Of a stretch of 64,000 nucleotides of DNA, positions 26,088 to 35,295 are shown in pieces. Below the pieces are notes generated by a model, which worked only from the letters and a program-made list of their open reading frames with translations, searched no databases and was not told where the DNA came from. Location of the stretch: NCBI GenBank assembly GCA_016200005.1, contig JACQFP010000020.1, forward strand, positions 1 through 64,000, given 5' to 3'. Both the position numbers and the translations under genes were made by a program. The first letter of the stretch is position 1. Every line of letters begins with the position of its first letter. The DNA is from Verrucomicrobiota bacterium. GTDB taxonomy: Bacteria > Verrucomicrobiota > Verrucomicrobiia > Limisphaerales > PALSA-1396.

Positions 26088-27389
26088 ATGACTCATCCCT
26101 GCTCCATTACCGCCGCCCTCTGTCTCGCGTTCCTTTTGTCCGCCGTCCCGGCTAAAGCGCTAGAGGTCGGCGTGGCCAGTTGCGACATTACGCCGGACGT
26201 GAAGGGACACACGGTGCCCATGGCCGGTTACGGCGCGCGCAAGGGTCAACCCTCCACAGGTGTGCACGACCCATTGCACGCGAAAATTCTTTTGCTGCGC
26301 GATGGCAGGCAGTCGATGGCGTTGGTTACGTGCGATCTCCGGTCCGTTACGCCTCAGCTCAAGCACCAAACTCTCCGGAAAATATCCGATCTCGGCCTCA
26401 CACCGGACACTCTTTTCCTGTGTGGTTCACATACCCATGACGGCCCATCGATTTTTCCTGAGAAGTTTTGGGAACTGCAATTCGGCAAGTGCGACCCCGC
26501 GGTCGTTGACGCCATGAGCGGCGCCATTGCGGGCGGACTGCACGCCGCCGCCAAGAACCTGGCGCCGGCACGCGTGGGTTTTGGTTCTGAACGACTGGAA
26601 GGGTTTACGCATAACCGACGTTGGGGGTACGACAACGAAGCCCGTAAGGCCGCCGGCGAAACGCCCGCGATAAACCCAATTCTGTCCGTGCTGCGTGTGG
26701 ACGGCAACGATGGCAAGTGCCGTGCATTGCTGGTCCACTTCGCCACGCACCCGACAATTCTGGGCGCGTCGAACATGCTGATGTCCGCCGAATGGCCCGG
26801 CGTCTTGCAGCAGTCACTTGAGAGCGCGTTCCCCGGCGCGGTGGCGCTTTACTGCAACGGTGCCGAAGGTGACCAATCGCCCGCCGGCGCCCAGGGCGCG
26901 GACGAGTTTGCGCGGGTCAAGGATTTTGGGACGCGTCTCGCCCAGCGCGCGCAAACGGTCGCGCAGAGGGTCAAAACCAAACCGAACCAACCCATCGGCA
27001 TCGTGCGGATCACGCCGGACCTGCCGCCCATCGAGTTCAGTCCCGGCGCCCGGAACGGAGCTTACAAATCTTACGAGCCGCTCGCGCTGGAGGCGCTTCC
27101 CAAGCAGGCCGAAATTCAGGTGCTTCGAATTGGCGATACGGCATTGGCCGGCCTGCCCGGCGAACCGATCTGCGAAGTCGGCATGGCCACGCAGAAACAG
27201 GTCGCGGCCGCCGGATTCAAAAATGTTCTGGCCATCGGACTGGCAAATGATTACCTCGGTTACATCGTCAACGAGAAGGAATATCCCCATGCCGGCTACG
27301 AAGTGGACACCCGCTCCTACTACGGCCCTGGACTGGGCAGCTTGCTCGCCTCCAAAGCCGGCGAAGCCGCGGCGAAACTGTCTCGTTAG
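26088..27389 (+). CDS. Neutral/alkaline ceramidase-like hydrolase
   Basis: The 433-residue exported protein has a signal peptide (MTHPCSITAALCLAFLLSAV, cleavage near AKA-LEV). The start is chosen because of this peptide and the AAAGGA upstream. The mature N-terminus, VGVASCDITPDVKGHTVPMAGYG, and the GSHTHDGPSIFPEKFW motif are hallmarks of the neutral ceramidase N-terminal domain, in which the histidines bind zinc. LVHFATHPTILGASNMLMSAEWPG and LYCNGAEGDQSP extend the match. The eukaryote-type C-terminal domain is absent. Family members hydrolyse N-acyl sphingosines, but many Verrucomicrobia/Planctomycetes paralogues have unknown substrates, so only family membership is claimed. Confidence 0.8.
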   Translation: MTHPCSITAALCLAFLLSAVPAKALEVGVASCDITPDVKGHTVPMAGYGARKGQPSTGVHDPLHAKILLLRDGRQSMALVTCDLRSVTPQLKHQTLRKISDLGLTPDTLFLCGSHTHDGPSIFPEKFWELQFGKCDPAVVDAMSGAIAGGLHAAAKNLAPARVGFGSERLEGFTHNRRWGYDNEARKAAGETPAINPILSVLRVDGNDGKCRALLVHFATHPTILGASNMLMSAEWPGVLQQSLESAFPGAVALYCNGAEGDQSPAGAQGADEFARVKDFGTRLAQRAQTVAQRVKTKPNQPIGIVRITPDLPPIEFSPGARNGAYKSYEPLALEALPKQAEIQVLRIGDTALAGLPGEPICEVGMATQKQVAAAGFKNVLAIGLANDYLGYIVNEKEYPHAGYEVDTRSYYGPGLGSLLASKAGEAAAKLSR

Positions 27390-27555
27390 TTGGTTGGTTG
27401 AAATGATCTGCGCTGTTAGCCAGGTTGCTTCCAGCTTGTCTCTGCGCTGACTCGGTGGCAGAGGACCCGCCGGGCTTATGTTTGGCATTCCACGGCCCTG
27501 CAGACTTGAGCTGCTTGCTTTGAACAGTCCGGGGGCGGTAGGCGTCGTGCAATCA

Positions 27556-27577
27556 TAAGTAACTTGACAGTTACTTA
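27556..27577. promoter_or_regulatory. Candidate TetR operator
   Basis: A perfect 9-bp inverted repeat TAAGTAACT-TGAC-AGTTACTTA sits 27 bp upstream of tetR. A further TAGTTAC half-site at 27589 suggests overlap with the promoter. This is consistent with autorepression of the regulator and the efflux operon. Confidence 0.7.
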
Positions 27578-27603
27578 AGGTATCCATTTAGTTACGTGCA
27601 ACA

Positions 27604-28266
27604 ATGCGCGGCGCACTCCCAACCAAGACCCGGAAGCTCAAGGGAACGGCGCGCGATCCCGCGCGCACGCAGGAGCGAATCCTGGTCGCGGCCTTGCACG
27701 AATTCGCGGCCCGCGGTTTTGCCGGAGCGCGGGTGGATTGCATTGCCCGCCGGGCCAGGATCAACAAGCGGATGCTCTACCATTACTTCGGCGACAAGGA
27801 TGGTTTGTTTCGCGAGGTGTTGCGACGGAAAATCGCGCAACGGGCTGCCTGGGTGTCCTCGTCGCCGGACGACCCCGGCGAGAGTCTTCCCTACTGGTTT
27901 GATTTGGCGCGGCAGGACATCGACTGGATCCGGCTGCTCGAATGGGAGGCATTGCAGGTTGGCAATGGCAGGGTGATGGATGAAGAGGCGCGCCGCAAGG
28001 CGAGTGCTGTGGCCGTGGACAACATTTCCCGTCGCCAGGGAAGCGGTCATCTCTCGGGCGAACTGGATCCGCGTCATTTGTTGCTGGCGATGATTTCGCT
28101 GACGACTTACGCGCTTGCGTTTCCTCAAGTGGCGCGATTGATCACCGGCCTGTCGCCGGACAGTCCGAAGTTTTGCAAAGAGCGGACGGAATTCCTTCGC
28201 CGGCTCGGCGCGACTCTTCGTCCGGTGAATTGTTCCGCTCATCGGAACAGCAATCCAGGCAACTAG
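27604..28266 (+). CDS. TetR-family repressor of the RND operon
   Basis: The 220-residue protein has a TetR helix-turn-helix at residues ~22-70 (RILVAALHEFAARGFAGARV, INKRMLYHYFGDKDGLFREV). The C-terminal helical domain resembles the TetR C-terminal domain that often follows efflux regulators (WIRLLEWEALQVGNGRVMDE). It begins just after the palindrome at 27556 and lies 21 bp upstream of the adaptor gene, so tetR, adaptor and pump are probably one transcription unit. The inducer is unknown. Confidence 0.87.
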   Translation: MRGALPTKTRKLKGTARDPARTQERILVAALHEFAARGFAGARVDCIARRARINKRMLYHYFGDKDGLFREVLRRKIAQRAAWVSSSPDDPGESLPYWFDLARQDIDWIRLLEWEALQVGNGRVMDEEARRKASAVAVDNISRRQGSGHLSGELDPRHLLLAMISLTTYALAFPQVARLITGLSPDSPKFCKERTEFLRRLGATLRPVNCSAHRNSNPGN

Positions 28267-28287
28267 ACTCTCAGAGGGCGCAAACAC

Positions 28288-29511
28288 ATGAAACCAAACA
28301 AGTTTTCCAATGTTCAAAAGGGCCGGTTCTCCGCTCGTTTAGGTATGCGGCGGCAGTTCTTCTTTCGTGGCCTTACGCTGTTGTTGGTGAGTGTTGTCGC
28401 GTTCCTCAGTGGCTGTTCACCCAAGCTATCGCCGGACGCGAAGCAGGGGGGCGGACAAACGCGACCGCCCGTGCCGGTGTTGGTCGCTCAGGCGATCGAG
28501 ACCAACGTGCCGGTGCAGCTTCGCGCCATTGGCAATGTGCTGCCCTATTCCAAAGTGACCATCCGATCACAAATTACCGGCCAGTTGAAGCAAGTGCATT
28601 TTCGCGAAGGACAGGAAGTGAAGCTGGGCGACCCCCTGTTCACGATTGATCCGCGCCCGCCGCAGGGGGCGCTCGAACAGGCCAGGGCCAATCTGGCGCG
28701 TGACCAGGCAATGTTGGAAAACGCGCGCATTGAATTCGAGCGGCAGAGGAAATTGTTCGATTCGGCTTTGATCTCGCGAGACGAATTCGACAAGGCGCGC
28801 GCCAATCGCGACGCATTGGAGGGGACCGTGCTGGCCGACCAGGCGGCTATTACCGGCGCCGCATTGAATGTCGAGTTTACCTCCATTCGTGCACCGGTCG
28901 ATGGCGTCACCGGCAATCTCCTTGTCAGTCCCGGCAACATCGTCAAAGCGCCGGATGACGCCATGCTGACGGTCAACCAGATTCATCCAATCTATGTGTC
29001 GTTTACCGTGCCGGAGCACTTCCTGCCGCAGATCAAAAAAGAGATGCTCGAGAAAACGCTCAAAGTGGAAGCGACGTTTCAAAAGATGAGTGTCCCGCCG
29101 CAGCGCGGAGACTTGACGTTTATCGACAACGCGGTTGATCCAACGACGGGCATGATTCAACTCAAGGCGACGTTTCCAAACGAGAACAGCGCGCTTTGGC
29201 CCGGTCAGTTTGTGCAAGTGTCGCTGACTTTGTCCGAGCAGCCGCATGTGATTGTTGTTCCCTCGCAGGCCATCCAGAATTCACAAAAGGGTGAGTTTGT
29301 TTTCGTGGTGAAGCTGGATCAGACGGTGGAAATGCGCACGGTCGTCACTGGCATCACCCGTGACGGTGCCACTGTGGTGGAAAAAGAATTGAAGGCCGGC
29401 GAAACCGTGGTGACGGACGGTCAATTGCGATTGGTGCCGGGCGCAAAGGTGAACGTCAAAGCGCCCGACGCGCCAGTCAAGACCGCTACTGCGCAAACCA
29501 ACTCACCATGA
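28288..29511 (+). CDS. RND efflux periplasmic adaptor (MdtA/AcrA family)
   Basis: The 407-residue membrane fusion protein has a long basic N-terminus and a lipobox LSGCSP at Cys46, indicating lipid anchoring at the inner membrane. A biotinyl-lipoyl-like half-motif (SQITGQLKQVHFREGQEVKLGDPLFTIDPRP) is followed by a helical hairpin (ARDQAMLENARIEFERQRKLFD-type residues) and the second half FTSIRAPVDGVTGNLLVSPG, then a beta-barrel and a membrane-proximal domain. The stop overlaps the pump start by ATGA. No outer-membrane TolC-like gene is in the operon, so a channel encoded elsewhere is expected. Confidence 0.9.
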   Translation: MKPNKFSNVQKGRFSARLGMRRQFFFRGLTLLLVSVVAFLSGCSPKLSPDAKQGGGQTRPPVPVLVAQAIETNVPVQLRAIGNVLPYSKVTIRSQITGQLKQVHFREGQEVKLGDPLFTIDPRPPQGALEQARANLARDQAMLENARIEFERQRKLFDSALISRDEFDKARANRDALEGTVLADQAAITGAALNVEFTSIRAPVDGVTGNLLVSPGNIVKAPDDAMLTVNQIHPIYVSFTVPEHFLPQIKKEMLEKTLKVEATFQKMSVPPQRGDLTFIDNAVDPTTGMIQLKATFPNENSALWPGQFVQVSLTLSEQPHVIVVPSQAIQNSQKGEFVFVVKLDQTVEMRTVVTGITRDGATVVEKELKAGETVVTDGQLRLVPGAKVNVKAPDAPVKTATAQTNSP

Positions 29512-32500
29512 ACGTGCCCGAACTATTCATTCGTCGGCCGGTCATGACGACGCTCGTCATGTCAGGCATTTTGTTGTTCGGCATCATCAGCTATCGTTAC
29601 CTTCCGGTCAGCGATTTGCCCAGCGTGGATTACCCAACCATCCTGGTAAGCGCCAGCCTGCCCGGTGCCAGCCCGGAAACGATGGCTTCGGCCGTGGCCA
29701 CGCCGCTGGAAAAACAGTTCTCGACGATTGCCGGCATCGATTCGATGACTTCCGTCAGTGCGCTCGGCCTCGCGCAGATTACGATTCAGTTTACGCTGGA
29801 GCGAAGCATCGATGCCGCGGCCCAGGACGTGCAGGCAGCCATCTCCAAGGCAACGCGGCAGTTGCCACCCGAGATGCCCACACCGCCGACTTACAACAAG
29901 GTCAACCCGGCGGATCAGCCGATTCTTTATCTCGCTCTGACTTCGCCGACACTCCCCTTGTCCACCGTGGACGAATACGGGGAGACGATGATGGCGCAAC
30001 GCATTTCAATGGTGGACGGCGTTGCGCAGGTTTCTGTCTTCGGTTCACAACAATACGCCGTGCGCGTGCAACTCGATCCCAGCGCCCTGGCCTCGCGCGG
30101 CATCGGCATCGACGAAGTGCACAACGCCATCGCGTCTGGCAACGTGAATTTGCCGACCGGCACGCTCTATGGAAAACATAAAGCGTTCACCGTTCAGGCG
30201 ACCGGCCAGCTTACCAAAGCCGCCGACTATCGCCCGCTCATTGTGGCCTATCGCAATGGTCGCCCCGTGCGTTTGGAGGAACTGGGGCGAGTGGTGGACA
30301 GCGTGCAAAACGACAAAGTGGCCAGTTGGTATAACGACACGCGGGGAATCATCCTATCCATCCAGCGCCAGCCCGGCGTCAACACGGTGAAAGTGGTGGA
30401 TTCCATTCGCAAGTTGCTGCCGCAATTTCACGCTCAGCTTCCCGCCTCGGTGGACATCAACATTCTCTATGATCGCTCGCAATCGATCCGCGAATCGGTC
30501 GCTGACGTCGAATTCACCTTGCTGCTAACAGCTTGCCTGGTCGTGATGGTGATTTTCCTCTTCCTGCGGAATCTCTCCGCCACGGTGATTCCCAGTCTGG
30601 CAGTGCCGATGTCGATCATCGGCACGTTCGCGGTGATGTATCTGCTCAATTACAGCCTCGACAACCTCTCACTCATGGCGTTGACGTTGTGCGTCGGCTT
30701 CGTGGTGGACGACGCCATCGTCATGCTGGAAAATATCGTCCGTCACATGGAAGCAGGCGAGCCGCCGATGACCGCCGCCCTCAACGGTTCGCGCGAAGTC
30801 GGTTTCACAATCATCTCGATGACCTTGTCTCTCGCAGCGGTATTCATCCCCGTGCTTTTCATGAGCGGGATCCTGGGACGGTTATTGCATGAGTTTGCCG
30901 TGACCATTGCCGTGGCGGTACTGGTTTCTGGTTTCGTTTCATTGACGCTGACGCCGATGCTGTGCAGCCGGTTCGTGCGGCCGCCCAACAAGCAGAAGCA
31001 CGGGCGCGTGTACGCGGCATCGGAGCGGTTTTTCGAGGGGATGCATCGGACTTACGACCACAGCCTCCAGGCGGTCATGCGCCACAGAAGGGCGACCTTG
31101 TTTGTCTCAGCCGTGGTGCTGGTGGCGACCGCATATTTATTTGTGGTGATTCCCAAAGGGTTTTTCCCGAATGAAGATACTGGACAAATCTTTGGGATAA
31201 CGGAAGGCTCTCAAGGCATTTCCTTCGAGTCCATGCGCGACCATCAACTGGCAATTGCCAGAATTGTGGGCGCGAACACGAATGTAGCGAACTATACTTC
31301 ATCCATCGGCGCGGGTGGCCCGACGGTTTCGGCAAATAGCGGTCGCATTTTTCTCCGTTTGAAGCCGCGTTCGGAACGTCATCAAAGCGCGGACCAGATC
31401 ATTCAGGAATTGCGGCCCAAGCTGGCCAGCGTGCCTGGCATCCAGGTGTTTCTCCAAAACCCGCCGCTGATCCGGATCGGCGGCACATTTACCAAGGCGC
31501 TTTACCAATTCAGCCTTCAGGGGACTGACTCAAAGGAGCTTTATCATTGGACACCGCTGTTGATGGAGAAGATGGCCGAGTTGCCAGGCTTTCAAGATGT
31601 GACCAGCGATTTACTGATCGCCAATCCGCAGGTCATGGTGGAGATCGACCGCGACAAGGCATATTCACTGGGTGTGGCTGCGGATCAGATTGAAAATGCC
31701 TTGTATGATGCTTACGGCCAGCGTCAGGTCTCGACGATTTATACCGACATCAACGAATACTGGGTCGTGATGGAAGTGGAGCCAAAGTACCAATCTGATC
31801 CGGATGCGCTTTCGCAACTCTACATCCGCTCTTCCACGGGTAAACTCATCCAGCTCAGCGCGGTGGCCAAGCTTGCTCGCACCGTCGGTCCGATGACCGT
31901 GTCGCACCAAGGACAACTTCCGGCCGTTACTATTTCATTCAATCTGGCGCCGGGCGTCTCCCTCGGGACTGCCGTGGAGCAAATGCAAAAGCTGCAAAGC
32001 GAGATGCATCTGCCGGCGACGGTGAGCGCCAGTTTCCAGGGTTCCGCTCAAGTTTTTCAATCGTCGCTCAAAGGGCTTGGCGTGCTGCTGTTGATGTCAA
32101 TTCTGGTCATCTACATCATTCTCGGAATTCTCTACGAAAGTTTCGTCCATCCGATCACGATTCTGTCCGGCCTGCCTTCCGCCGGCTTCGGCGCCTTGCT
32201 CACGCTGATGATCTTCGGAATCGATTTGAACATCTACGCGTTTGTTGGGCTGATCATGCTCGTCGGCATTGTGAAGAAAAACGCCATCATGATGATCGAC
32301 TTCGCCATCGACGCGCAGCGTAAAGGCAAACCTGCGTATGACGCGATTTACCAGGGCTGCCTGCTGCGTTTCCGCCCGATCATGATGACGACCATGGCGG
32401 CGTTGATGGCCACACTCCCGATTGCACTCGGCTTTGGCGCCGGCGGAGAATCGCGCCGGCCGCTCGGACTTACGGTGGTGGGTGGACTGGTGGTTTCTCA

Positions 32501-32630
32501 ACTGCTGACGCTTTATATCACCCCGGTGGTTTATCTTTACCTAGAAGGAGTTCGCGAATGGATGGCGCGGCACACCCATCGTCGTCGCGTTGCGTCCAGC
32601 GGAGCTGCCACGCCGGCGCCAGCGGGTTAA
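29508..32630 (+). CDS. RND efflux pump inner-membrane permease (MdtB/MdtC-like)
   Basis: The 1040-residue protein has the HAE1-type RND architecture: TM1 at residues ~12-30 (FIRRPVMTTLVMSGILLFGI), a porter domain with LPGASPETMASAVATPLEKQ, TM2-6 with the conserved GFVVDDAIVMLENIVRH (the Asp pair that carries protons), a second porter loop, and TM8-12 with GLIMLVGIVKKNAIMMIDFA. It exports drugs, detergents or lipids with the adaptor. MdtB/C-like proteins may work as heterotrimers, but a second copy is not adjacent. The C-terminus is Arg/Ala-rich. Confidence 0.93.
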   Translation: MNVPELFIRRPVMTTLVMSGILLFGIISYRYLPVSDLPSVDYPTILVSASLPGASPETMASAVATPLEKQFSTIAGIDSMTSVSALGLAQITIQFTLERSIDAAAQDVQAAISKATRQLPPEMPTPPTYNKVNPADQPILYLALTSPTLPLSTVDEYGETMMAQRISMVDGVAQVSVFGSQQYAVRVQLDPSALASRGIGIDEVHNAIASGNVNLPTGTLYGKHKAFTVQATGQLTKAADYRPLIVAYRNGRPVRLEELGRVVDSVQNDKVASWYNDTRGIILSIQRQPGVNTVKVVDSIRKLLPQFHAQLPASVDINILYDRSQSIRESVADVEFTLLLTACLVVMVIFLFLRNLSATVIPSLAVPMSIIGTFAVMYLLNYSLDNLSLMALTLCVGFVVDDAIVMLENIVRHMEAGEPPMTAALNGSREVGFTIISMTLSLAAVFIPVLFMSGILGRLLHEFAVTIAVAVLVSGFVSLTLTPMLCSRFVRPPNKQKHGRVYAASERFFEGMHRTYDHSLQAVMRHRRATLFVSAVVLVATAYLFVVIPKGFFPNEDTGQIFGITEGSQGISFESMRDHQLAIARIVGANTNVANYTSSIGAGGPTVSANSGRIFLRLKPRSERHQSADQIIQELRPKLASVPGIQVFLQNPPLIRIGGTFTKALYQFSLQGTDSKELYHWTPLLMEKMAELPGFQDVTSDLLIANPQVMVEIDRDKAYSLGVAADQIENALYDAYGQRQVSTIYTDINEYWVVMEVEPKYQSDPDALSQLYIRSSTGKLIQLSAVAKLARTVGPMTVSHQGQLPAVTISFNLAPGVSLGTAVEQMQKLQSEMHLPATVSASFQGSAQVFQSSLKGLGVLLLMSILVIYIILGILYESFVHPITILSGLPSAGFGALLTLMIFGIDLNIYAFVGLIMLVGIVKKNAIMMIDFAIDAQRKGKPAYDAIYQGCLLRFRPIMMTTMAALMATLPIALGFGAGGESRRPLGLTVVGGLVVSQLLTLYITPVVYLYLEGVREWMARHTHRRRVASSGAATPAPAG

Positions 32631-32715
32631 CCTGAGCATTCAGATTGCAGCTACTCGGTCGCTTGATTACTTTCGCAGAGATTAAAAGTCCGCAACACGA
32701 TCCTTGATTCGCCAG

Positions 32716-34596
32716 ATGGAAAATGCACCTGTCAAAAAGAAACGTGGTTGCTTGTTCCGCATGTTCAGAGCGACTTTCGTTTTGCTCTTCCTGCTGGCAG
32801 GTTTTGTTTATTTCATTTACGTCCTGCCGTTCTGGGGCATTCCGTTCAACGGCTCGCGCCATGGTCGCGTGCCGCTGACACCGCCGTGGGCCTTGGAATG
32901 CTGGCTGTGGGAGGACGACGTGAACAACGAGGCTTACGTGAAGGAGTTGCTGGAAGGTTACGCGAAGTACGACTTTCCAGTGCGCACCATCCTCATCGAC
33001 AGCCCGTGGAGTTGGCGTTACAACGACTTCAAGGTGGATGAAGACCGTTACCCTGAACCGGAGAAGTTCTTCCGCGGCTTGCAGGACCAGGGATATCGCG
33101 TCGTCCTCTGGATGACTTGCATGGTGGACAGTCATAGCAAGGATACCAAGGTCACCGACTCTCAGGCTTTTTATGACGAGGCGCGGTCAAAGGGTTACCT
33201 GGCAGCGCGAGGCGAGCAGTGGCGCTGGTGGAAAGGCAAGGGCGGGTTCATCGACTACACCAACCCCGATGCCATGAAGTGGTGGCATGGAATGCAGAAG
33301 CAGGTGTTGGACTGGGGCGTGGACGGCTGGAAGCTGGATGGCTGCGACACTTTCTTCTCCGGCAAACTCGGGAAGCTCCCCGTGCCGTTCAACCGCGTGC
33401 ACTCCGGCTGGATGACCACGCGCCAATACATGGACCACTACGCCCGCGATGAGTACCAGTACGGACTCACCCAGAATCCCGAGTTCGTGATCATGGTCCG
33501 CGCGATGGATCGCCCTTGGAGCCATCCCGAAGGCTTTTCGCCATTGGACGCGGCGACCGTGACGTGGATGGGCGACAATCAACACACTTGGAAATACAAG
33601 GACCGCGGGATTGAAGAAGCCATCACCGACATCCTGCTCAGCGCCAAGCTCGGCTATTGCGTCACCGGCAGTGACATCGCCGGCTACAATGGCCGCAGCA
33701 ATCCGGACGACATCGGCCCGGCGACGGCCGCGCTCTTGTCCTCCTGGAAGCCGAAGACGAATAGCGGAGGCCCGACCAGCGCTGAGTTTGGCACGGCTGC
33801 CGGCAAGGATGAAATTGCGCCCAACATTTATATTCGCTGGGCGGAGTTCTCGACGTTCTGTGGATTCTTTCTCAACGGCGGGCACGGTGAGCGCCGCTTG
33901 TGGAAGCGCACGCAGCCAGAGCTTGAGATCGTCCGTAAATTTTCCTGGCTCCATACCGAGATTGTTCCCTACATGTATTCGCATGTTGTGCGATGCCACC
34001 GCGGCGACAAGCCGCTCATCCGGCCGCTCACTGAAGGGAAGTTCCAATACTTGTTTGGCGAGGACTTGCTCGTGGCGCCGATTCACGAAGACAAGCTCAT
34101 GCGCACGGTTTCATTGCCCTCGGGCGGTTGGCGTTATTTCTTTGACGACCACGCTGTCCTCCAAGGCCCCTTGCAAATAACACGCGACTTTCCGCTCGAC
34201 GAGTTCCCGGTGTTTGTCCGCGATGGCGCCGTCGTGCCGCTGAAGGTCAAGCGCCCCTACACGCGATTTGGGGACCAGGACTCCGCGGAGTTTATGACTT
34301 GGATCATCTACCCCAAAGGCCGGAGCGAATTCACGCTGTTCCATCCCGAGACGCATCCCAACCCGGAAAAGACCACCGTGAAGGTGGACTCCGGCAAATC
34401 GTTGAAGATCGAATTCACCGGGAAGCGCGAGCCTCACATCCTTCGTATTATTTCAAAGCTGAAACCCGTCAGCGTCAACCTGGACGACAAAGACCTGCCC
34501 GAAGGAAGCGCCTGGAAGTTTGATGCAGCAGACCAGCGGATCATCATCAAGACGCGTGACTACGGCGAGGGCAGGTACGCGATTTCGTGGGAGTGA
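32716..34596 (+). CDS. Membrane-anchored GH31 family glycosidase
   Basis: This 626-residue protein has an N-terminal membrane anchor (FRATFVLLFLLAGFVYFIYV at residues ~17-36) and then a GH31 (beta/alpha)8 barrel: WLWEDDVNNEAYVKELLEGY, ILIDSPWSWRYNDF, GYRVVLWMTCMVD, and VDGWKLDGCDTFF, which carries the catalytic nucleophile Asp (KLDG). The C-terminal beta domains contain FGEDLLVAPIHEDK and FVRDGAVVPL, typical of the family. GH31 enzymes include alpha-glucosidases, alpha-xylosidases and sulfoquinovosidases; specificity cannot be read. The start at 32716 is an ATG; a TTG at 32704 is in frame. Confidence 0.88.
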   Translation: MENAPVKKKRGCLFRMFRATFVLLFLLAGFVYFIYVLPFWGIPFNGSRHGRVPLTPPWALECWLWEDDVNNEAYVKELLEGYAKYDFPVRTILIDSPWSWRYNDFKVDEDRYPEPEKFFRGLQDQGYRVVLWMTCMVDSHSKDTKVTDSQAFYDEARSKGYLAARGEQWRWWKGKGGFIDYTNPDAMKWWHGMQKQVLDWGVDGWKLDGCDTFFSGKLGKLPVPFNRVHSGWMTTRQYMDHYARDEYQYGLTQNPEFVIMVRAMDRPWSHPEGFSPLDAATVTWMGDNQHTWKYKDRGIEEAITDILLSAKLGYCVTGSDIAGYNGRSNPDDIGPATAALLSSWKPKTNSGGPTSAEFGTAAGKDEIAPNIYIRWAEFSTFCGFFLNGGHGERRLWKRTQPELEIVRKFSWLHTEIVPYMYSHVVRCHRGDKPLIRPLTEGKFQYLFGEDLLVAPIHEDKLMRTVSLPSGGWRYFFDDHAVLQGPLQITRDFPLDEFPVFVRDGAVVPLKVKRPYTRFGDQDSAEFMTWIIYPKGRSEFTLFHPETHPNPEKTTVKVDSGKSLKIEFTGKREPHILRIISKLKPVSVNLDDKDLPEGSAWKFDAADQRIIIKTRDYGEGRYAISWE

Positions 34597-34663
34597 TCCG
34601 TTTGTTTGTCATGGGATCTCAGCGGGAGATTCTGAAATCACGTTTCCCAACCAAGAATTACTA

Positions 34664-34703
34664 ATGACAACCTTTTGTCTCATATGAGACAAAAGGTTGT
34701 CAT
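34664..34703. repeat. Perfect 40-bp palindrome
   Basis: Arm ATGACAACCTTTTGTCTCAT (34664-34683) is followed directly by its exact reverse complement (34684-34703), giving zero loop and no mismatch. It lies 68 bp after the GH31 stop and 54 bp from the tRNA-Tyr 3' end. No run of T follows, so it is not a standard terminator. Confidence 0.95.
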
Positions 34704-34756
34704 GCGTGGTCGGGGCGGTCGAGGCTGAGAAAGAAACCCAGCAGCAGGAAATTGGA

Positions 34757-34842
34757 TGGTGGTAGGTGATGGATTCGAACCATCGAAGGCGTAAGCCAGC
34801 AGATTTACAGTCTGCCCCCGTTGGCCACTTGGGTAACCTACC
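34757..34842 (-). tRNA. tRNA-Tyr (anticodon GUA)
   Basis: On the minus strand the acceptor stem GGTAGGT pairs with ACCTACC, and the 3' CCA is encoded (complement of TGG at 34757-34759). The anticodon stem-loop GCAGA-CTGTAAA-TCTGC gives GTA (complement of 34806-34808). The extended variable arm is that of a class II tRNA, and the TTCGAATCC T-loop is present. The length (86 nt with CCA) fits tRNA-Tyr. Confidence 0.95.
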
Positions 34843-35017
34843 GCCGCAAATCCGTTTGAAGCGGACGGGGATTTAGCCAAACTCACCTGCCACCCTCAAG
34901 TTCAAAGTTTTGAATTTCCGCCGCAAATCGTTGCCGGCGCTCCTCTCAAATTAAGATTGTCATCGGGCGACGGAATGGTTACGTTCCTGTGTCGAAAGCG
35001 ACCGTGTGTTCTTGACT

Positions 35018-35242
35018 ATGGCCAACGAAACGAAAGAGCTGCCTGTGGGCGATGACTTGCTGAAAAATTCCTCGCTCTATCGCGAGTTCCAAGCCGAGCG
35101 CGAGGAGATTTTGAAGCATAAATGGATCGAATCGGAAAAAGCCGGACGTGACATCGGATTCGAACGCGCTTTGATCGATTGGATCGTGAAACATCGCGCC
35201 AAGTGGCGGAAAAGCCGGCAGACGAGCGGCCACCAAAACTGA
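35018..35242 (+). CDS. Small conserved hypothetical protein
   Basis: A 74-residue, highly charged, helical protein (ANETKELPVG, SSLYREFQAEREEILKHKW, IESEKAGRDIGFERALIDWI, KHRAKWRKSR). There is no signal peptide or membrane segment. The ExEKAGxDIGFxxALxDW phrase is reminiscent of a widespread small family often seen beside tRNA or DNA-binding genes, but no function was recognised. The start at 35018 follows GACT rather than a clear ribosome-binding site; a codon at 35006 is in frame. It lies 115 bp ahead of the PyrR leader. Confidence 0.65.
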   Translation: MANETKELPVGDDLLKNSSLYREFQAEREEILKHKWIESEKAGRDIGFERALIDWIVKHRAKWRKSRQTSGHQN

Positions 35243-35257
35243 TCGGCTGGCGTCGTC

Positions 35258-35290
35258 TCCTTTAAGGCAGCCCGGTGAGGTTGCGAAGGA
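35258..35290 (+). promoter_or_regulatory. PyrR-binding RNA hairpin
   Basis: The RNA folds as lower stem UCCUU/AAGGA (35258-35262, 35286-35290), a purine-rich internal bulge, upper stem GCAGCC/GGUUGC (35267-35272, 35279-35284) and hexaloop CGGUGA, which fits the PyrR consensus CNGNGA exactly. The overall AGCCCGGUGAGGUU matches ARUCCNGNGAGGYU at 13 of 14 positions. AAGGA, the apparent ribosome-binding site of the leader ORF at 35296, is one strand of the lower stem. Confidence 0.8.
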
Positions 35291-35295
35291 AAGCC

